From the NCBI GenBank assembly GCA_020736575.1, contig JAGPYM010000006.1, positions 496,001 through 560,000 of the forward strand: a DNA stretch of 64,000 bases. The letters run 5' to 3'. The translations under genes and the position numbers were made by a program. The first letter of the stretch is position 1. Every line of letters begins with the position of its first letter. Shown piece by piece: positions 1 through 11,500 of the stretch. This stretch comes from Thelonectria olida. Lineage: Eukaryota; Ascomycota; Sordariomycetes; Hypocreales; Nectriaceae. The notes beneath the pieces were generated by a model that saw only the letters and a list, made by a program, of their open reading frames with translations, was not told where the DNA came from and did not search any database.

Positions 1-97
1 GTTCTTACCTTGTACGCGCATCCCACCACTCAACTCCGTGAAACCTCGGACTACTTAAAACATCTGTAACACCAACGTGCTTTCCTTTCTCCTGTTC

Positions 98-2972
98 ATG
101 AAACCACTGAAAGGACATAGCTCTGGTTACTCTGCCATGGCTTCCTCCGCTGCTCCTCACATGGCGTTCACCCCAACCTCTCCTCCGCTGGAGTCCCAGC
201 CTCGCCACAGTCACTGTCCCAGCTTGTCCCAGGGCCGGGCTCTTTACCATGACAGGGACTTTGCCAGCTTCATCAACGACCATGGCCGCAGCAACGCTCT
301 GCTAGGCTACAATGGACTTGGGGAACAGGTTCCGTTCATAAGACATTCGGACCTCGTTCAATACTGGGAAGACAAGGAAATTGAGCCGCGACTTCGAACA
401 TACGCCCAGATTGCCCACCCGGCAGAGTTCGTGAACTGCGAAATCACCTTTTCCATCCTTATCTACATTGGCATGCCAGAATTCATCCATGACTTCCAGA
501 GACGTGGGTGGACAGATAGCAAACTCCCCCTGACCGATGGCCCTCAATTCGATCGCACCCCGCCCATGTTGGAAATGCTCAGCAAATTTCGCGAGAACCA
601 ATGGCAATTCTGTGCCTTGATGTTTAAAGAAAGTCGTCCGGCGCGGCTTGAGAAGATCGACCCCCGTCAGATTCTCCCTATCAAGACATACGATGTCTTA
701 AAGGAGCCTCTCAACTCGGATTCGAGGACCAAAGTCTGTAAAGTGACTTTCCACGATGGTTGCACAGACCTAAGCCCCGATGTAAGTCTTCCATCCAGTG
801 CCCCCAAGTGTGTCGAGCTGACACGGTGATTGTAGAACATTGTTGTCTTCAAGGAGTATCAAGTTCGAGACGACGAAACCCATCGCGGCTCTTGTGAGCG
901 GGAGGTACGAACCTTCTCTTCGATCGGATCCGATGATAACATTGTCAAATACCTGGGCTCCTTCGAGCAAGCAGATCGTTGTGTTGTGATTCTCGAGTAC
1001 GCAAACGGTGGCAGTCTTTTGGATTTCTTTCAATGCCAGAACAAGCCCGGGGACTTCGGCCAAACACAATCCTTTTGGCGGGCCCTGACACAACTGTCCA
1101 AGGGCATCAGTTCCCTTCATCACATTAGGCCTGCAATATACAACAGGGACCATTTGGGATGGTATGCTATACGCCCCGATATCCATAGCTCGTTGGCATA
1201 CACTAACGCGTATTCTCAGTGCTCATCGCGATATCAAACCCTCCAATATCTTGGTCTTCGACAATTCCCCCGGCTTATACACGAAGAATTACAGGCTCAA
1301 GCTGGCTGACTTCAACGTGGCCACCGATGTTCAGCCGATGTCTTCCAACGGAACTAGCCCTCAAAATAACGACGGTGATCGCACATACCGTGAGTGCTCC
1401 ATGCCTTCTGCCATTGCTATCCAAGTCCGATATCTAACGAACTCATTCCCCTTAGGCTCACCAGAAGCTTCGCGAGTTCCTGACTATGAAGAGACGCAAT
1501 GGAGAGAAATTGGCCTTGACGGTGACATCTGGTCTTTTGGCTGCGTCTGCAGTGAAGCTGTCGTCTGGCTCGGCAATGGGATGATGGGCCTCGACAAGTA
1601 CACTGCCCAACGCCGCACCGAACATGCTTCCCAGCTTCGATTCCAAAAGAGCGGCTATGAAACATGTTTCCACGACGGAGAAAATGTTCTCAAATGCGTT
1701 AGCATGGCTCACCAGACTGCCTTCAACAGCCTCCCAAGATTCGACAAACTTACCCCCCAGATCTGCAACATCATCGAGACTGCCATGCTAGTCAGGGGTC
1801 ATCCAAAGGGACATCGGCTCATCGCCACCCAGTTATGCTCCAGATTTGATGATCTTTTGAATCAGATACCGGAAATCAAAGTCGATCCTCCGAAAGAAAG
1901 AGAGAGCAACCCTGGCCCAAAGCCCCCCCAGGTTGAGACAGTCCTGGTGCAAACCGAGCAGCCACCATCGCCAAAAATGGCGAATGGTCTGGGCAGCAAA
2001 AGGTCAAGCCGGCGGGACAAGAGGAGGCAACGCCATGCCTCGACCCCATCGATGGATCTCGCCAATCCAAAGAGGAGGCCTGTTGAGAAGGGCACATCAC
2101 CCCGCGAGTCACGACGGCTGAAATACCCTCATGAATGTGTCCAAGACGTCATCGACCACCAGATGAAGGGAAACAAGCGAGAGGGTCTCAAAGGCTTCGA
2201 GAGATTCAGCGAAGCGATTGGGAAACGTCACTTTATCCTCTTCATTGATGAATCGGTTACAATGGGAGAGCATTTGGAAGACGTTGTCAACACAATCAAA
2301 GCTTTCGTGTGGCTCCTCGAGCCCTGCGAAAGGAAAAAGATCGAAGTGCGTTTCTCCTCGGATCCCGATCAGCCGTCCTTTCATGCCGGATCTCTGCAAC
2401 AGTGCTTGATGAAGTGGCTCAACAAGACCAAGCATGTCGTTGATCTTACTGAGCAACGTCTTCAGCAGCGCCGAAAGGAGAAAAAGCAACACGTCTGCAA
2501 CATGGTGAATTGCCTGGACACCGTTCTTGGCAAAGTCGTCCGCCAAAACTACCCAACAAGCCTTTTCGTCTTGACCGATGGTATCTGGGAGCATCGAACT
2601 CGCTCGTTGGGAGGAAACGCGGAGAGGAGCATCAGAACTTGTATGGACATGATGAAGAACCAAGACATGGGTCCAAGGGATTTCTGTATCCAGTTTGTGC
2701 GGTTTGGAGATGACCGAGTTGGAGAGAGCCGACTCACCTATCTCGATGACATGGCCAAGGACAACAAAGGGGGGGTGGACATTGTCGACCACAAAGACAA
2801 CAGGGGCAGCATTTGGCCGATTCTGATCGGTGCAGTGAGCGATGCCAACGATAATGACAGCGGCGATGATGATGGTCACGACCATGGTCGTCATGACGAA
2901 GTCGATGATGGTACCGATGAGGAACACGGCGCAGGCACGTTCCAGAGGGGAGGGGCTAATTGTGACAGCTAA
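98..2972 (+). CDS. Protein kinase / von Willebrand A-type domain fusion protein
   Basis: Four-exon model 98-781, 836-1161, 1220-1389 and 1456-2972 (introns of 54, 58 and 66 bp), 898 aa. An N-terminal region of about 200 residues of unknown type precedes a Ser/Thr kinase domain: candidate ATP-binding Lys in VVFKEY, HRDIKPSN (catalytic Asp341), DFN in place of DFG (Asp367), and SPE at 395-397. After a basic, Pro/Lys-rich linker comes a vWA-like domain with a MIDAS-type DESVT (Asp658) and a TDG at 767-769. The tail is rich in Asp and His. The splice across the kinase loop restores HRD exactly, which supports the model. The start is uncertain: ATG at 98 is the first in frame, ATG at 137 is an alternative, and an upstream exon could lie outside the window. 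The partner and substrate are unknown. Kinase-vWA combinations occur in fungal signalling and self-recognition-type proteins, but that role here is inference. Confidence 0.8.
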
Positions 2973-3284
2973 GGGGAAGGGATGTTGAGGAGTGGTGCTA
3001 ATACTTCTATCATTTGTCAAGGCAGTCATTTTCGGTACGAATGGAGGCGTTGGGGTTCTTTCAATTTTGGAATACCAGATCATAGGCTGCTCGGAGTTCA
3101 CAGGCCTGAATAACATACATTAGATACAAACCACAACTCACGTAAAGACAAATATATATGGATTATGATTCTTCGAGCTCTGCTCCCTAACTAGTGAGCT
3201 TCTATCATCTCGTATGTACTCGAGCAGCATTACGCTCGTATTCAATCACCGTGACTCATACCAATATACCCAGATGCCCGTCCG
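2973..3284. other. Convergent 3' intergenic region
   Basis: This 312-bp AT-richer stretch lies between the tail-to-tail kinase-vWA and P450 genes. It should hold both 3' untranslated regions. No coding signal was seen. Confidence 0.6.
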
Positions 3285-5173
3285 TTACACATAAATAAAT
3301 GAATCCTCAATGTTGCCTCCGCCTACGACCTGGAACCTTGGCCTATCGGGTGGGTGGAATGCAGAGAAATAGTCTCCATACACCATGTCCTCAGGGGTGA
3401 CCCCGAAAGGCCTTAGGTCTTCGAAACGACGGAACAATGTGCCCAGAGTGACGTAGAGCTCGCACCAGGCAAGGTCACGGCCAATACACATGCGGCGGCC
3501 GCGGGAGAAGGGTATCAGACACTTGTCGCGCTCATGAAACGTTGAGGGATCTGTCCAGCGGGTCGGGTCAAAGACGTCGGCGTTCGGAAAGGCGTCGGCG
3601 TTGTGGTGCATCATCCAGGAGGACATGCTGACGACCGTCTGTTGGGGTTAGATGGGTTTCTTCACGGAGAGACGGAAACGCATACATTTTCAGGGAGATG
3701 GTAACCTTCAAACTCGGCACCGCCTTCAGGGACAACTCGGGGTAGACGACTTATCACGCCGTACGAGAGCCTACCAACCAGGAAGTGAGTCTCAGGCCAA
3801 TCAGGCTCATCCAACAAGCTTACCTTTGGCCTTCTTTGATGATGCCGGTCAAATACGGCAGTTTTTCCAACTCGGTAAAGCTCAGTTCGGCAGTGGGATC
3901 AGGGAATGCTTCTCGGAGCTCCAGGATGAGGCGTCCGTAGATGATGGGGTTCGTGACGATGTGAAAGGCAGCCATGGTCATGGCATTTCCCGTCGTGTCA
4001 GCGGCGGCCGTGGTCATGGAGAAGGCTTCGTCGACGACGTCGTCGACGGTGGGAACGACGTGGTCCTCGTAGGCGTCGGGATCGAGGAGTTGGTGGAAAA
4101 TGGTGAGGCGTTCGGGTTTTGCGCCTTGGCTGATGCGGTTCTGGACATATTGAACGTGATTCCTTGCTCGCTGCAAGAGTGTCAGAGTCAAATCTTTGGC
4201 AGATCAGCGAATCCGGGTGGCTCTCAGTTGACTCACAGTCTGGCAATGCAGAAAGTCGGCTACAGCAGGGCTCATTCTGCGAGCAATCCATTCGGGTAGA
4301 CTTTGTATCGGATCTCTCAGAGAAGGGAACGCCTGAAAGGTAAAGAACATGGGAGCCGACCCGCGGACCATGTTACTGAACCACTCTCCAAGATCAGACG
4401 CATCCAGCTGGTCCCAGCACTCGTCAAACGCATAGTCCGTTATCACATCGACGCTGATGGCGCGGAACGCAGCGTGCAGGTTGGACGGCTGGCCAGCGGT
4501 GCGGTCGGCGCTTACACGGCGACACAGCTTGTCCACCTTGGACTGCACAATGTCTTCCAGCTCGAGCACCTTGCGGCGCGAGAAGAACGGGCTGAGGACC
4601 CCGCGGCGACGGCGATGGTCCTGGTTGGACACGGTGGCGAAGCTTGCGCGGTCGATGCCGAGGGCGCCGTAGAAGCGCGGGTCCTTGTAGAAGTCGCTCT
4701 TTGCGCCGTAGATGGCGTCGTAGTGTTTTGGGTTGCTGAGATGGACCTCGCCTGGCGTGATTCGCACAATTGGGCCTGTGGACGCATTGTCAGTCCCCGT
4801 AAGCGATTGTGTCGCATTGATGGTGGTCGAGAGATAGTGTCATCGTTCCAAATCATGGGCGCAGCGCAACCCGCTTACACGTACCGTAGACGTCGTGCAG
4901 TCGCTCAATCTCTCTGTAGAACTGCCCCTCCAAGGGCACGTTGTAGTACCACGCATACAGCCTCGTCACGGCTGGCAGAAACGGCCCGGGCACGTGTGCC
5001 AGGTCGTGGAAGAAGCGGCGGTAGATGGCTTTCGAGACGACATACAGAGCGCCGCCGCCGACGACGGCCACGCGCCACCACGCAGCCAGCAGTCGCGGCA
5101 GGCTCACGCTGAAGGCGAAGCTGCCGCTCACGGATGCACTCGAGCTCGCTCTCAAGCTGCTGAGGACGGCCAT
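3285..5173 (-). CDS. Cytochrome P450 monooxygenase, CYP58/trichodiene oxygenase-like
   Basis: Five exons, complement of 3285-3638, 3686-3770, 3824-4170, 4237-4775 and 4885-5173, giving 537 aa, a normal length for a fungal microsomal P450. An N-terminal hydrophobic anchor (residues about 30-55) is followed by the HVPGP proline hinge. Diagnostic motifs are the I-helix AAADTT (331-336), the K-helix EGQR (Glu389, Arg392) and the haem loop FSRGRRMCIG with Cys471 as iron ligand. The pattern DHRRRRGVLSPFFSRRKVLE resembles the trichodiene-oxygenase-like (CYP58-type) families. It should oxidise a small hydrophobic substrate at the ER using a P450 reductase. No terpene synthase, PKS or NRPS is adjacent, so a pathway cannot be assigned. 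All intron junctions keep frame, so the gene looks intact. Confidence 0.9.
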
Positions 5174-5846
5174 GGCGAGGACACAGGCCAGGAATGACGT
5201 GGGGGAGATGGAGTGGGCAGATGTGAGGAACGGGCTCGAGACAAGACATGGGGTGAGAGGTGAGAAGAGTCTTGTTGGTCGTGCATGAGGCCAGGACCCA
5301 GTGCGGGCGGGATAAGGCCATGGATGCGGGATGACCTGGCTGCAGGGGCTCGTCTACCCACGATTCACTGCATCATCTGCATGTGGTTACCGGTGTCACG
5401 AAAACGTGTGCATGCTGTCTGGGTCACCTCTTGTTGTAGTCGACTGCTCAATAACCCTCGAGGGAGCGGCACGATGCTCTGTTTTTGTAGGCGCCCCCAA
5501 GATGCCTTCATGAGAAAGATCTCCCCCGCCTTCGCACGGAATATGGACCCTGTTGATGATAAGTGCTATAATTAACCCATCGCTCCGTTGGCTAGCGGCC
5601 GATCTTGGCACTATTGAGCAGGGTGTCTGTCGTTCATGCATCTGCAGTCAAAGAGAGAGACTCGACGACCAAAGAGATGCAACCAAGATAATCATTCAAG
5701 CGCCCGAACACACATATAAGTCTATCCTCGGTCCACGTATTCCCAGAAAGCATGCCTCCTCCCACTCGCCAGCGTGTAAGCGACCCATAGCCAAACTCCA
5801 AGAACAACGCCATACACAGGCCTCGCCTACCACAATCGAATACTCA
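5174..5846. other. Intergenic region upstream of the P450
   Basis: A 673-bp region between the 5' end of the P450 and the 3' end of the LPMO gene, both on the minus strand. It should contain the P450 promoter and the LPMO 3' UTR. Open frames here are short, run on both strands and show no recognisable protein. Confidence 0.5.
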
Positions 5847-6611
5847 TCACATCCCCCCGGCATTGCTCGCAACCCCCGGTCCCATCCCCTCCCCCGACCG
5901 CCGAGATGTCTTCTTAGTCGTCGGTGCCGCGCCGCACTGCCCGACCGGAGCCACGGCCTTTGCGTTCTTCACCGTCACCGCCGGCCCCGGGTTCGGGATC
6001 TTGACATCCCTCGAATCCACCGTCGTGCACTTGTTGTTCACGTTGGCCTTGAAGATCAGCGGCCGCGACAGGAACGGGTACTTTTCCGTCCCCGCGCCCT
6101 TTCGCAGGTTGACCGACGCGCAGTTCATGTACATCTCCCGGTTGCCCAGGTTGTTGAACCACGTCCACGCAAACAGCGCCCGAGTGTACGTCGGCACGTC
6201 GAGGGGCACCCGGAACATCAGCGTGTTGTCGCCCATGGCGGCCGGGCACGACCCGATGTACGTGTGCAGGACGCGAAACGTCTTGCCGCGGTCGACCGAC
6301 AGCGACACTTGGCACGAGCCGCCCGCGTGGATGGCGCTGCCGGTGATGGTCCATGAGTATGTCCTGCCGCCGTCGAGGATGGCCACGGGGGTTCCTTGCG
6401 TGGTGCTGAGGACGGCGTGGTAGCCTTTACAGGGAAAGTCGAGGCCGTCTGCTCGGAGCGGGTTGGTCATGCTCCAGTCGGGATCGCCCCTCGTGTATGT
6501 GTTATACTTGGAGCGTAGAGGAACGGGCTTTGTAAGTTCCATGTGAGCAAGCGCGCTGCTACATATCGTAGCTATGAAGAGAAGAACGCGGAAGACGTGG
6601 GATATCGCCAT
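5847..6611 (-). CDS. AA11-family lytic polysaccharide monooxygenase (chitin-active type), secreted
   Basis: Single exon, 254 aa. A signal peptide (residues 1-22, ending SALA) leaves His23 as the mature N-terminus, the first copper ligand of the LPMO histidine brace. The second ligand is probably the His in GSAIHAGGSCQVSL. The stretch WTWFNNLGNREMYMNCA near residue 160 is typical of AA11, and cysteines for disulfides are present (FPCKGY, GGSCQV, YIGSCP, MNCA, NKCTT, GQCG). There is a short Ser/Gly-rich tail and no obvious chitin-binding module. AA11 enzymes oxidatively cleave chitin, so roles in cell-wall remodelling or in attack on chitinous hosts are both possible. Confidence 0.92.
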   Translation of the reverse strand: MAISHVFRVLLFIATICSSALAHMELTKPVPLRSKYNTYTRGDPDWSMTNPLRADGLDFPCKGYHAVLSTTQGTPVAILDGGRTYSWTITGSAIHAGGSCQVSLSVDRGKTFRVLHTYIGSCPAAMGDNTLMFRVPLDVPTYTRALFAWTWFNNLGNREMYMNCASVNLRKGAGTEKYPFLSRPLIFKANVNNKCTTVDSRDVKIPNPGPAVTVKNAKAVAPVGQCGAAPTTKKTSRRSGEGMGPGVASNAGGM

Positions 6612-6696
6612 GTTGCACGGTTTGGTTCCGAATGGGTTGTTTCAGTAGATAAGCTGACGCGAAACTCTTGAACCCGAGTGGGAGAGTTCGAGGTGA

Positions 6697-6704
6697 ATTA
6701 TATA
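6697..6704 (-). promoter_or_regulatory. TATA-like element of the AA11 LPMO gene
   Basis: The minus strand reads TATATAAT about 85-93 bp before the LPMO ATG. The position suits a core promoter, but this is judged from sequence alone. Confidence 0.4.
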
Positions 6705-7107
6705 CGTCAAGTAGCCAAGAGCCCAGACACAGGCTGGAATGGAGGCTGGCAAATTGAAACCATCTTGACCACGCAATAGTGGCCTTTTGAATCACGCATC
6801 AAGAGTGACTGGCATCTAGACGTTACGTTGTAGGAGTCTGTTTGCGGAACAATGTCCATCCATCACGAACATTGTTAAACTGTGACGGAGGGTTGGACTG
6901 GGTGACTTGCATTGTCATTTGTCCAACGGGCAATGCAGCTGAACGAGGGACTTGTAAATCGCAACTCACCGCTTCTCCTGGGAGCTTCGGCAAGTGTATT
7001 GATCTTTGTATCCATGCTGTCTGGGGTGGCGTGAGGCCATCGTGAGGGCCAAAAAGAGACCTAAAATGCAAAAAGGAAGGATTTTGGCGGAATCTAACCG
7101 CCTGCAA
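6705..7107. other. Upstream region of the LPMO gene
   Basis: About 400 bp between the LPMO core promoter and the 3' end of the tRNA gene. A-runs near 7050-7080 read as T-runs on the minus strand, downstream of the tRNA, and could end RNA polymerase III transcription. No gene was seen. Confidence 0.4.
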
Positions 7108-7197
7108 TGGACGAACAGGGAATCGAACCCTGGACCACTCCCAGACTATTCAGACGAAACATGCTAAGGGAGTATTATACCACTAAACCATTCGCCC
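7108..7197 (-). tRNA. tRNA-Ala (anticodon AGC) with an intron of about 18 nt
   Basis: On the minus strand the acceptor stem GGGCGAA pairs with TTCGTCC, the T-arm is CAGGG-TTCGATT-CCCTG, and the discriminator is A. The anticodon stem CTCCC/GGGAG encloses 25 nt, which splits into the 7-nt loop TTAGCA+T with anticodon AGC and an intron of about 18 nt after position 37, the canonical site. Mature length is about 72 nt. The third acceptor pair is G3:U70, the identity signal for alanyl-tRNA synthetase, which agrees with the AGC anticodon. The D-arm (TGGTTTAGTGGTATAAT) looks more like fungal glycine or proline tRNAs. CCA is not fully encoded, as is normal in eukaryotes. Confidence 0.85.
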
Positions 7198-7921
7198 GAT
7201 GATTGTTGAGACGGGAAGAGTAAATGAGGTATATATTGTTGTTGTGTGGTATCGAGGGCTAGGGCAAATGTGGGATGGACAGCATGCCCCGCGACTGAGA
7301 CTACCCTAGACCTGCACATCCTTCAGTTACGTATTCCTTGTGCACAAGAGAGTGTAAGAGTTTTCAAGAGGCATGAAGCAGAGCGTGTGAATAGCGAGAA
7401 ATTCAATGCGAGAGTTCTAAACCCGAAATAATAATAACTGCGGGGGTCTTGGGTATCAGTGTCAAATATTGCGAATGGTTATGAGGGAATGAGGCGCTTC
7501 CAATAGGCCAAACAACTCCAATATTCTCTTCGGCTCTCATGATAGAAGTTTATTGCTGCCGTGTCAAACAAGAATGCGTACTACGAGTACGTCATTATTT
7601 GAAAAGATGCATACTTCTGTCACCGTTTACAACCATGAAAACCATCCATCTACAAATACGACAAATGCAATCATAGTCTATGCCCTCAACCTTTGTCGGC
7701 TAAATATGTCGTTATGAACCCCCCCACGCATGACACGACCCCGAACCCGCTACGGACCTCTCCACCTCCACGCTCCCAGCTCCCGCTTCACTCCACACTC
7801 GAACTTCACCACCTTCACAAGCGCACAAATATACCGAGATATACCGACAACGTAGCCAACACTCCGGATACGAGACACATACCAAAAACACCACCTCTTC
7901 CTCAAGAGGTCCCCCACCATC
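7198..7921. other. Promoter and leader region of gtr1
   Basis: A 724-bp region between the tRNA 5' end and the Rag GTPase ATG. The last 200 bp are C/CT-rich, as in fungal 5' leaders. An open frame through 7693-7921 is leader sequence, not a recognisable protein. Confidence 0.5.
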
Positions 7922-9048
7922 ATGGCCTCCTACATCGATGCCCCCCTCTCAGAGGCTACCCAGGCTCCCATCCCCGACATCGAAGTCAAGAAGCCCAAGA
8001 AGAAAAAGGTGCTCCTCATGGGAAAGTCCGGCTCTGGAAAGTCGAGCATGCGCAGCATCATCTTTAGTAACTATATCGCCCGCGACACTCGACGCCTGTA
8101 CGCATCCTCTCCCCTCACATGCTGGATATTAACTAACTGACATCCCCCCACAGAGGAGCCACCATCGACATCGACCTCTCCCACGTCAAGTTCCTCGGCA
8201 ACCTCACCCTCAACCTCTGGGACTGCGGCGGTCAGGAAGCCTTTATGGAAAACTACCTCTCGCAGCAGCGCGTCCACGTCTTCTCCAACGTCGGCGTCCT
8301 CATCTACGTCTTCGACATCGAGTCGCGCGACGTCGACCGCGACCTGGCCACCTACGTCTCCATCCTCTCCGCCCTCCTGCAGTTCTCCCCCTCAGCCAAG
8401 ATCTACATCCTCATCCACAAGATGGACCTCGTCGTCCCCTCGGCCCGCGAGTCCTTCTACGACGAGCGCATCCGCCTCGTCCGCACAAAGACGTCCGAGT
8501 ACGCAAACTCGGTCGGCATCGCCCCGCACGCTGTCGAGCTCACCCCCTTCGCGACCTCCATATGGGACCAGAGCCTGTACAAGGCCTGGGCCTCCATCAT
8601 CCACGACCTCGTCCCCAACCTCGCTGTCATCGAGCGCAACCTTGCCAACCTCGGTCTGGCCATCGAAGCCGAGGAACTGCTGCTCTTCGAACGCACCTCC
8701 TTCCTGGCCGTTTCCTCATGGACATCTGCCGAGGGCAATCGCAACCCCACCGAGGACCGTCTCGAGCGCATGTCCAACATCATGAAGCACTTCAAGCAAA
8801 GCATCTCCCGCTTCACTGGTACCCCGCGCAACGCCGAGCAATTCATCCGCATGGAACACAAGGCCGGCATGCGCTTCAGTCTCTTCATCCTCAAGTTCAC
8901 CACGAACACCTACCTCATGGTCGTCCTGCCTCCCGGCGAGGCTCGCTTCAACGCTGCCATGCTCAACTGCCAGATTGCCATCGAACACTTCAAGTTTCTG
9001 GATGGGCCCGTTACGCAACCCGCTCCGCCTGCCAATGCTACATCCTAG
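7922..9048 (+). CDS. gtr1: Rag-family small GTPase Gtr1/RagA
   Basis: Two exons, 7922-8097 and 8154-9048, separated by a 56-bp intron with a clear CTAAC-type branch site; 356 aa. The P-loop GKSGSGKSS starts at residue 34 and runs into the RagA-type [20 protein letters not shown]. Switch II is [14 protein letters not shown], the guanine-specificity motif is HKMD, and the C-terminal half is the Rag roadblock-like dimerisation domain. Gtr1/RagA pairs with Gtr2/RagC on the vacuole and passes amino-acid sufficiency to TORC1. The gene is convergent with the Shp1 homologue and intact. Confidence 0.96.
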
Positions 9049-9475
9049 GTGCTTGAGAAGGGTGACGTCTATTCTAAAAAAGGGGGGGGCGTGATTGGTT
9101 TTTTGTTTCGAATTATGGCGTTGGGGAGCAATATACCACTCTATGTGAAGATAATGATTGGCGTTGGCAATGGTGCATTTCTGGATTTTTACCGTTAGAA
9201 AAGCTACTTCACAGTGCCTGTATGGAAAGACAGCCTTGTGATTAATAGAGAGCGCATTCACTACTAGACTAACATCGATGCTACCATTGCATCGTGATGA
9301 AGAGTTTGTTTGGAATCATCTATTTCTGCCCTTGTCATGCAGATGTATTTGGGCGACCGCCCTGCCACTGGATAACTTTCCTCGTTCTATCAAATGCACT
9401 TCCGAACATTTGGCTTCCTTGAGCGCTGAGCTCACCTGCCCATCCTTTTGACGCCAACCCAGGAACCGGTAACAA
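9049..9475. other. Convergent 3' intergenic region
   Basis: A 427-bp space between the stop codons of gtr1 and the UBX-domain gene, presumably two 3' UTRs. No further gene was seen. Confidence 0.6.
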
Positions 9476-10848
9476 TCAAGTCCACTTAACCACAGCCGTG
9501 CCACCCTTCTTGAACTCAGGAATATCTCCAAGGACTAAGCTACGGTCGGTGTGTTCCTTGTTGGGGAACGTCGTGGCCAGCACCCACGGTCGGGCACGGG
9601 TGTCAGCTGAGGCTCCCTGGACGAAACCATACACGTCATCAAGGGTGTGAGTAGTGTTGAATCGTGCAGGTAATCGAGTACCGTCGGGCATCTGGATACG
9701 GATAGTGAGGGTCGGCTGTGAGTCGTTGACGGTGGGGGCGGGGTTTGCATCGGATGCCGCAGTCGTGGAAACAGCAGTGTTCAACGAGGTGGTAGCTTCA
9801 CTGCCATCGCCAGGGACGGGGCTTCCAAGGCGCCTGCCCTCGCCCCCAAATGGTCTATACTGCTTGGGTTGAGGCTTGTAGGGCTCGTCGTGCTGGTGAA
9901 GCTTCACGTCGACCTGCTGGCCTTGCTGGACATTCATAAGATGCAGCGGTGCACGGCCAGATCTGATCAACGAAAGGTCGAACTGGTGACGCGGGTCATC
10001 GAAACTGTGAAGCTCGCCATCTCCGATACTGAACCCATCTTGCCACAAGTGAAGCACGCGTTGTTGAATCTCAGAGTCGGGCCTGACGGGACCGTGAGGA
10101 TCGGGAATGCTACGGCTCTCGGCACCTTCGCCACCAAGCGTCATGCCTGTGCCACGGAAGCTTGACACAGAAGGGCCAGCCTCAGACTCGGGGTTCGCGC
10201 GGGCGGCATTGCTGCGCATTGTTAGATACTTCAAATATGGGAACTTAACGAAGGACGACAACTCACGCTCTAGCCTTGGCCAAGATGTCACTGATGATCT
10301 TCTTGGACCCCCCTTTGGATCCCCCTTCCTGGTTGGGATCCTGAACAGCCAAACCGGACTTCTCGCCACCGGCAAACAGATTTCCTCTTCCATCCTCGTC
10401 GTCGTCGCCATCCATATCGTCGTCATCGTCATCGTCATCATGGTGGTGCGCTCCGCCTCCAAGAGATCCTAGGGTAGCAATACCCTTTTTCTTGGGCTGC
10501 GAGGCAGGCTTCCGTGCGGCCGAGCTGCTGGGTCCAGCTTGGGGTGCTGGCCGGCCGTCGAGAGTTCGGGGACCGGTATAATCGTCGGGTACCGCCTGGG
10601 ATTGGGGCTGCTGGCGACTTCCATCTTCGTCGGCATCCTCAAACCAGGAGGTGCAGGCAGCGTTCAGGTCCCAATTGTGAGCTTCGAGGTACTCCCTTGC
10701 CTGGCTTCGAGGTTAGTACTTGCACACGAGATTCGAAGATTCTGTTGCAAGGGAGAAGAGTAAAACATGGACATACCTCCTCTGGGGTCGAATCGCACAT
10801 GGCAGCGAACTGCTGGAGCTTGGAGTCGACATCTTCTGAGTCGGCCAT
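9476..10848 (-). CDS. shp1: p97/Cdc48 adaptor Shp1/p47 (UBA-SEP-UBX protein)
   Basis: Three exons, complement of 9476-10211, 10267-10700 and 10777-10848, coding for 413 aa. Domains in order are an N-terminal UBA (about 1-45, with EEAREYLEAHNWDLNAA), a low-complexity acidic stretch with an Asp-rich run, a SEP domain near the centre (LHLWQDGFSIGDGELHSFDD onward) and a C-terminal UBX domain (about 325-413). This is the p47/NSFL1C/Shp1 architecture. Such proteins recruit ubiquitinated cargo to the Cdc48/p97 ATPase for membrane fusion, autophagosome formation and phosphatase-1 assembly. The two introns keep frame exactly, and the ATG follows a purine-rich leader on the minus strand. Confidence 0.94.
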
Positions 10849-11500
10849 GGTGGAAGAAGTGGGAGCGCGGGGTATCTGGGGAAAGGAAACGAAGCGAAGA
10901 TGACGCAAGCTGTTTAAGAAAATGAATGAAAGCGCTTAATCGGGTTTTAGATCGAAGAGAAGGAACCCTCTTGCGCAGACGTCGACAAGACTGCACGGTT
11001 TATGATGACGAGAGGTTCAAGGTCTGAGATGCGGTTGTGTTGAATGGTCAGTGGTTGGTTAGCAATACGCAGGCAGCTTGTCGCCTCGTCAGCCAAGCTC
11101 TTGTTAACAAAGTGGGACAGCTCCCGTCGGCTCTCTCGGTACGTACCTCGAACCTTCCATCATTCTTCCACTGCCGTCCAGTCAGTGGCGGTGGTGGCTC
11201 ATGCACACCATGACAGTTGATGCACCTCGGCGGAACAGCGATCCACCGAGGCCGGCCCTTACCAACAGCCGTCACGGGCCACCCTCCCACCTTACGTAAG
11301 GAGGCCGGGGAAAACAACGGCAAGCCGATCGCAACACCTTCCTCGGCCCCGTCGTTGAAGCTTGGAGTTCCTCTCCACTATCGGCGAACTGCGTCCTCTG
11401 TCCTTCAACATCCGTCATCATCGATCTCAACGGCCAAGCGACCGAAACTCCTCCGACCTTCATCCGGCGCTCTCTCTCACCCATCAAGAACACCGCCAAC
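10849..11500. other. Divergent promoter region shp1 / MIM1
   Basis: A 652-bp region between two divergently transcribed genes. It must hold both promoters. CT-rich leader sequence approaches the MIM1 ATG. No additional gene was seen. Confidence 0.55.

Noticed and set aside
2109..3116. 335-codon frame on the minus strand
   Set aside because: It is the antisense of the vWA half of the kinase gene; the plus-strand protein has clear domains and this one has none.
3652..4299. 215-codon plus-strand frame
   Set aside because: It is a shadow of the P450 exons, which carry recognised motifs on the other strand.
3285..6611. Secondary-metabolite cluster around the P450
   Set aside because: The neighbours are an LPMO, a kinase and a tRNA; there is no backbone synthase, transporter or other tailoring enzyme.
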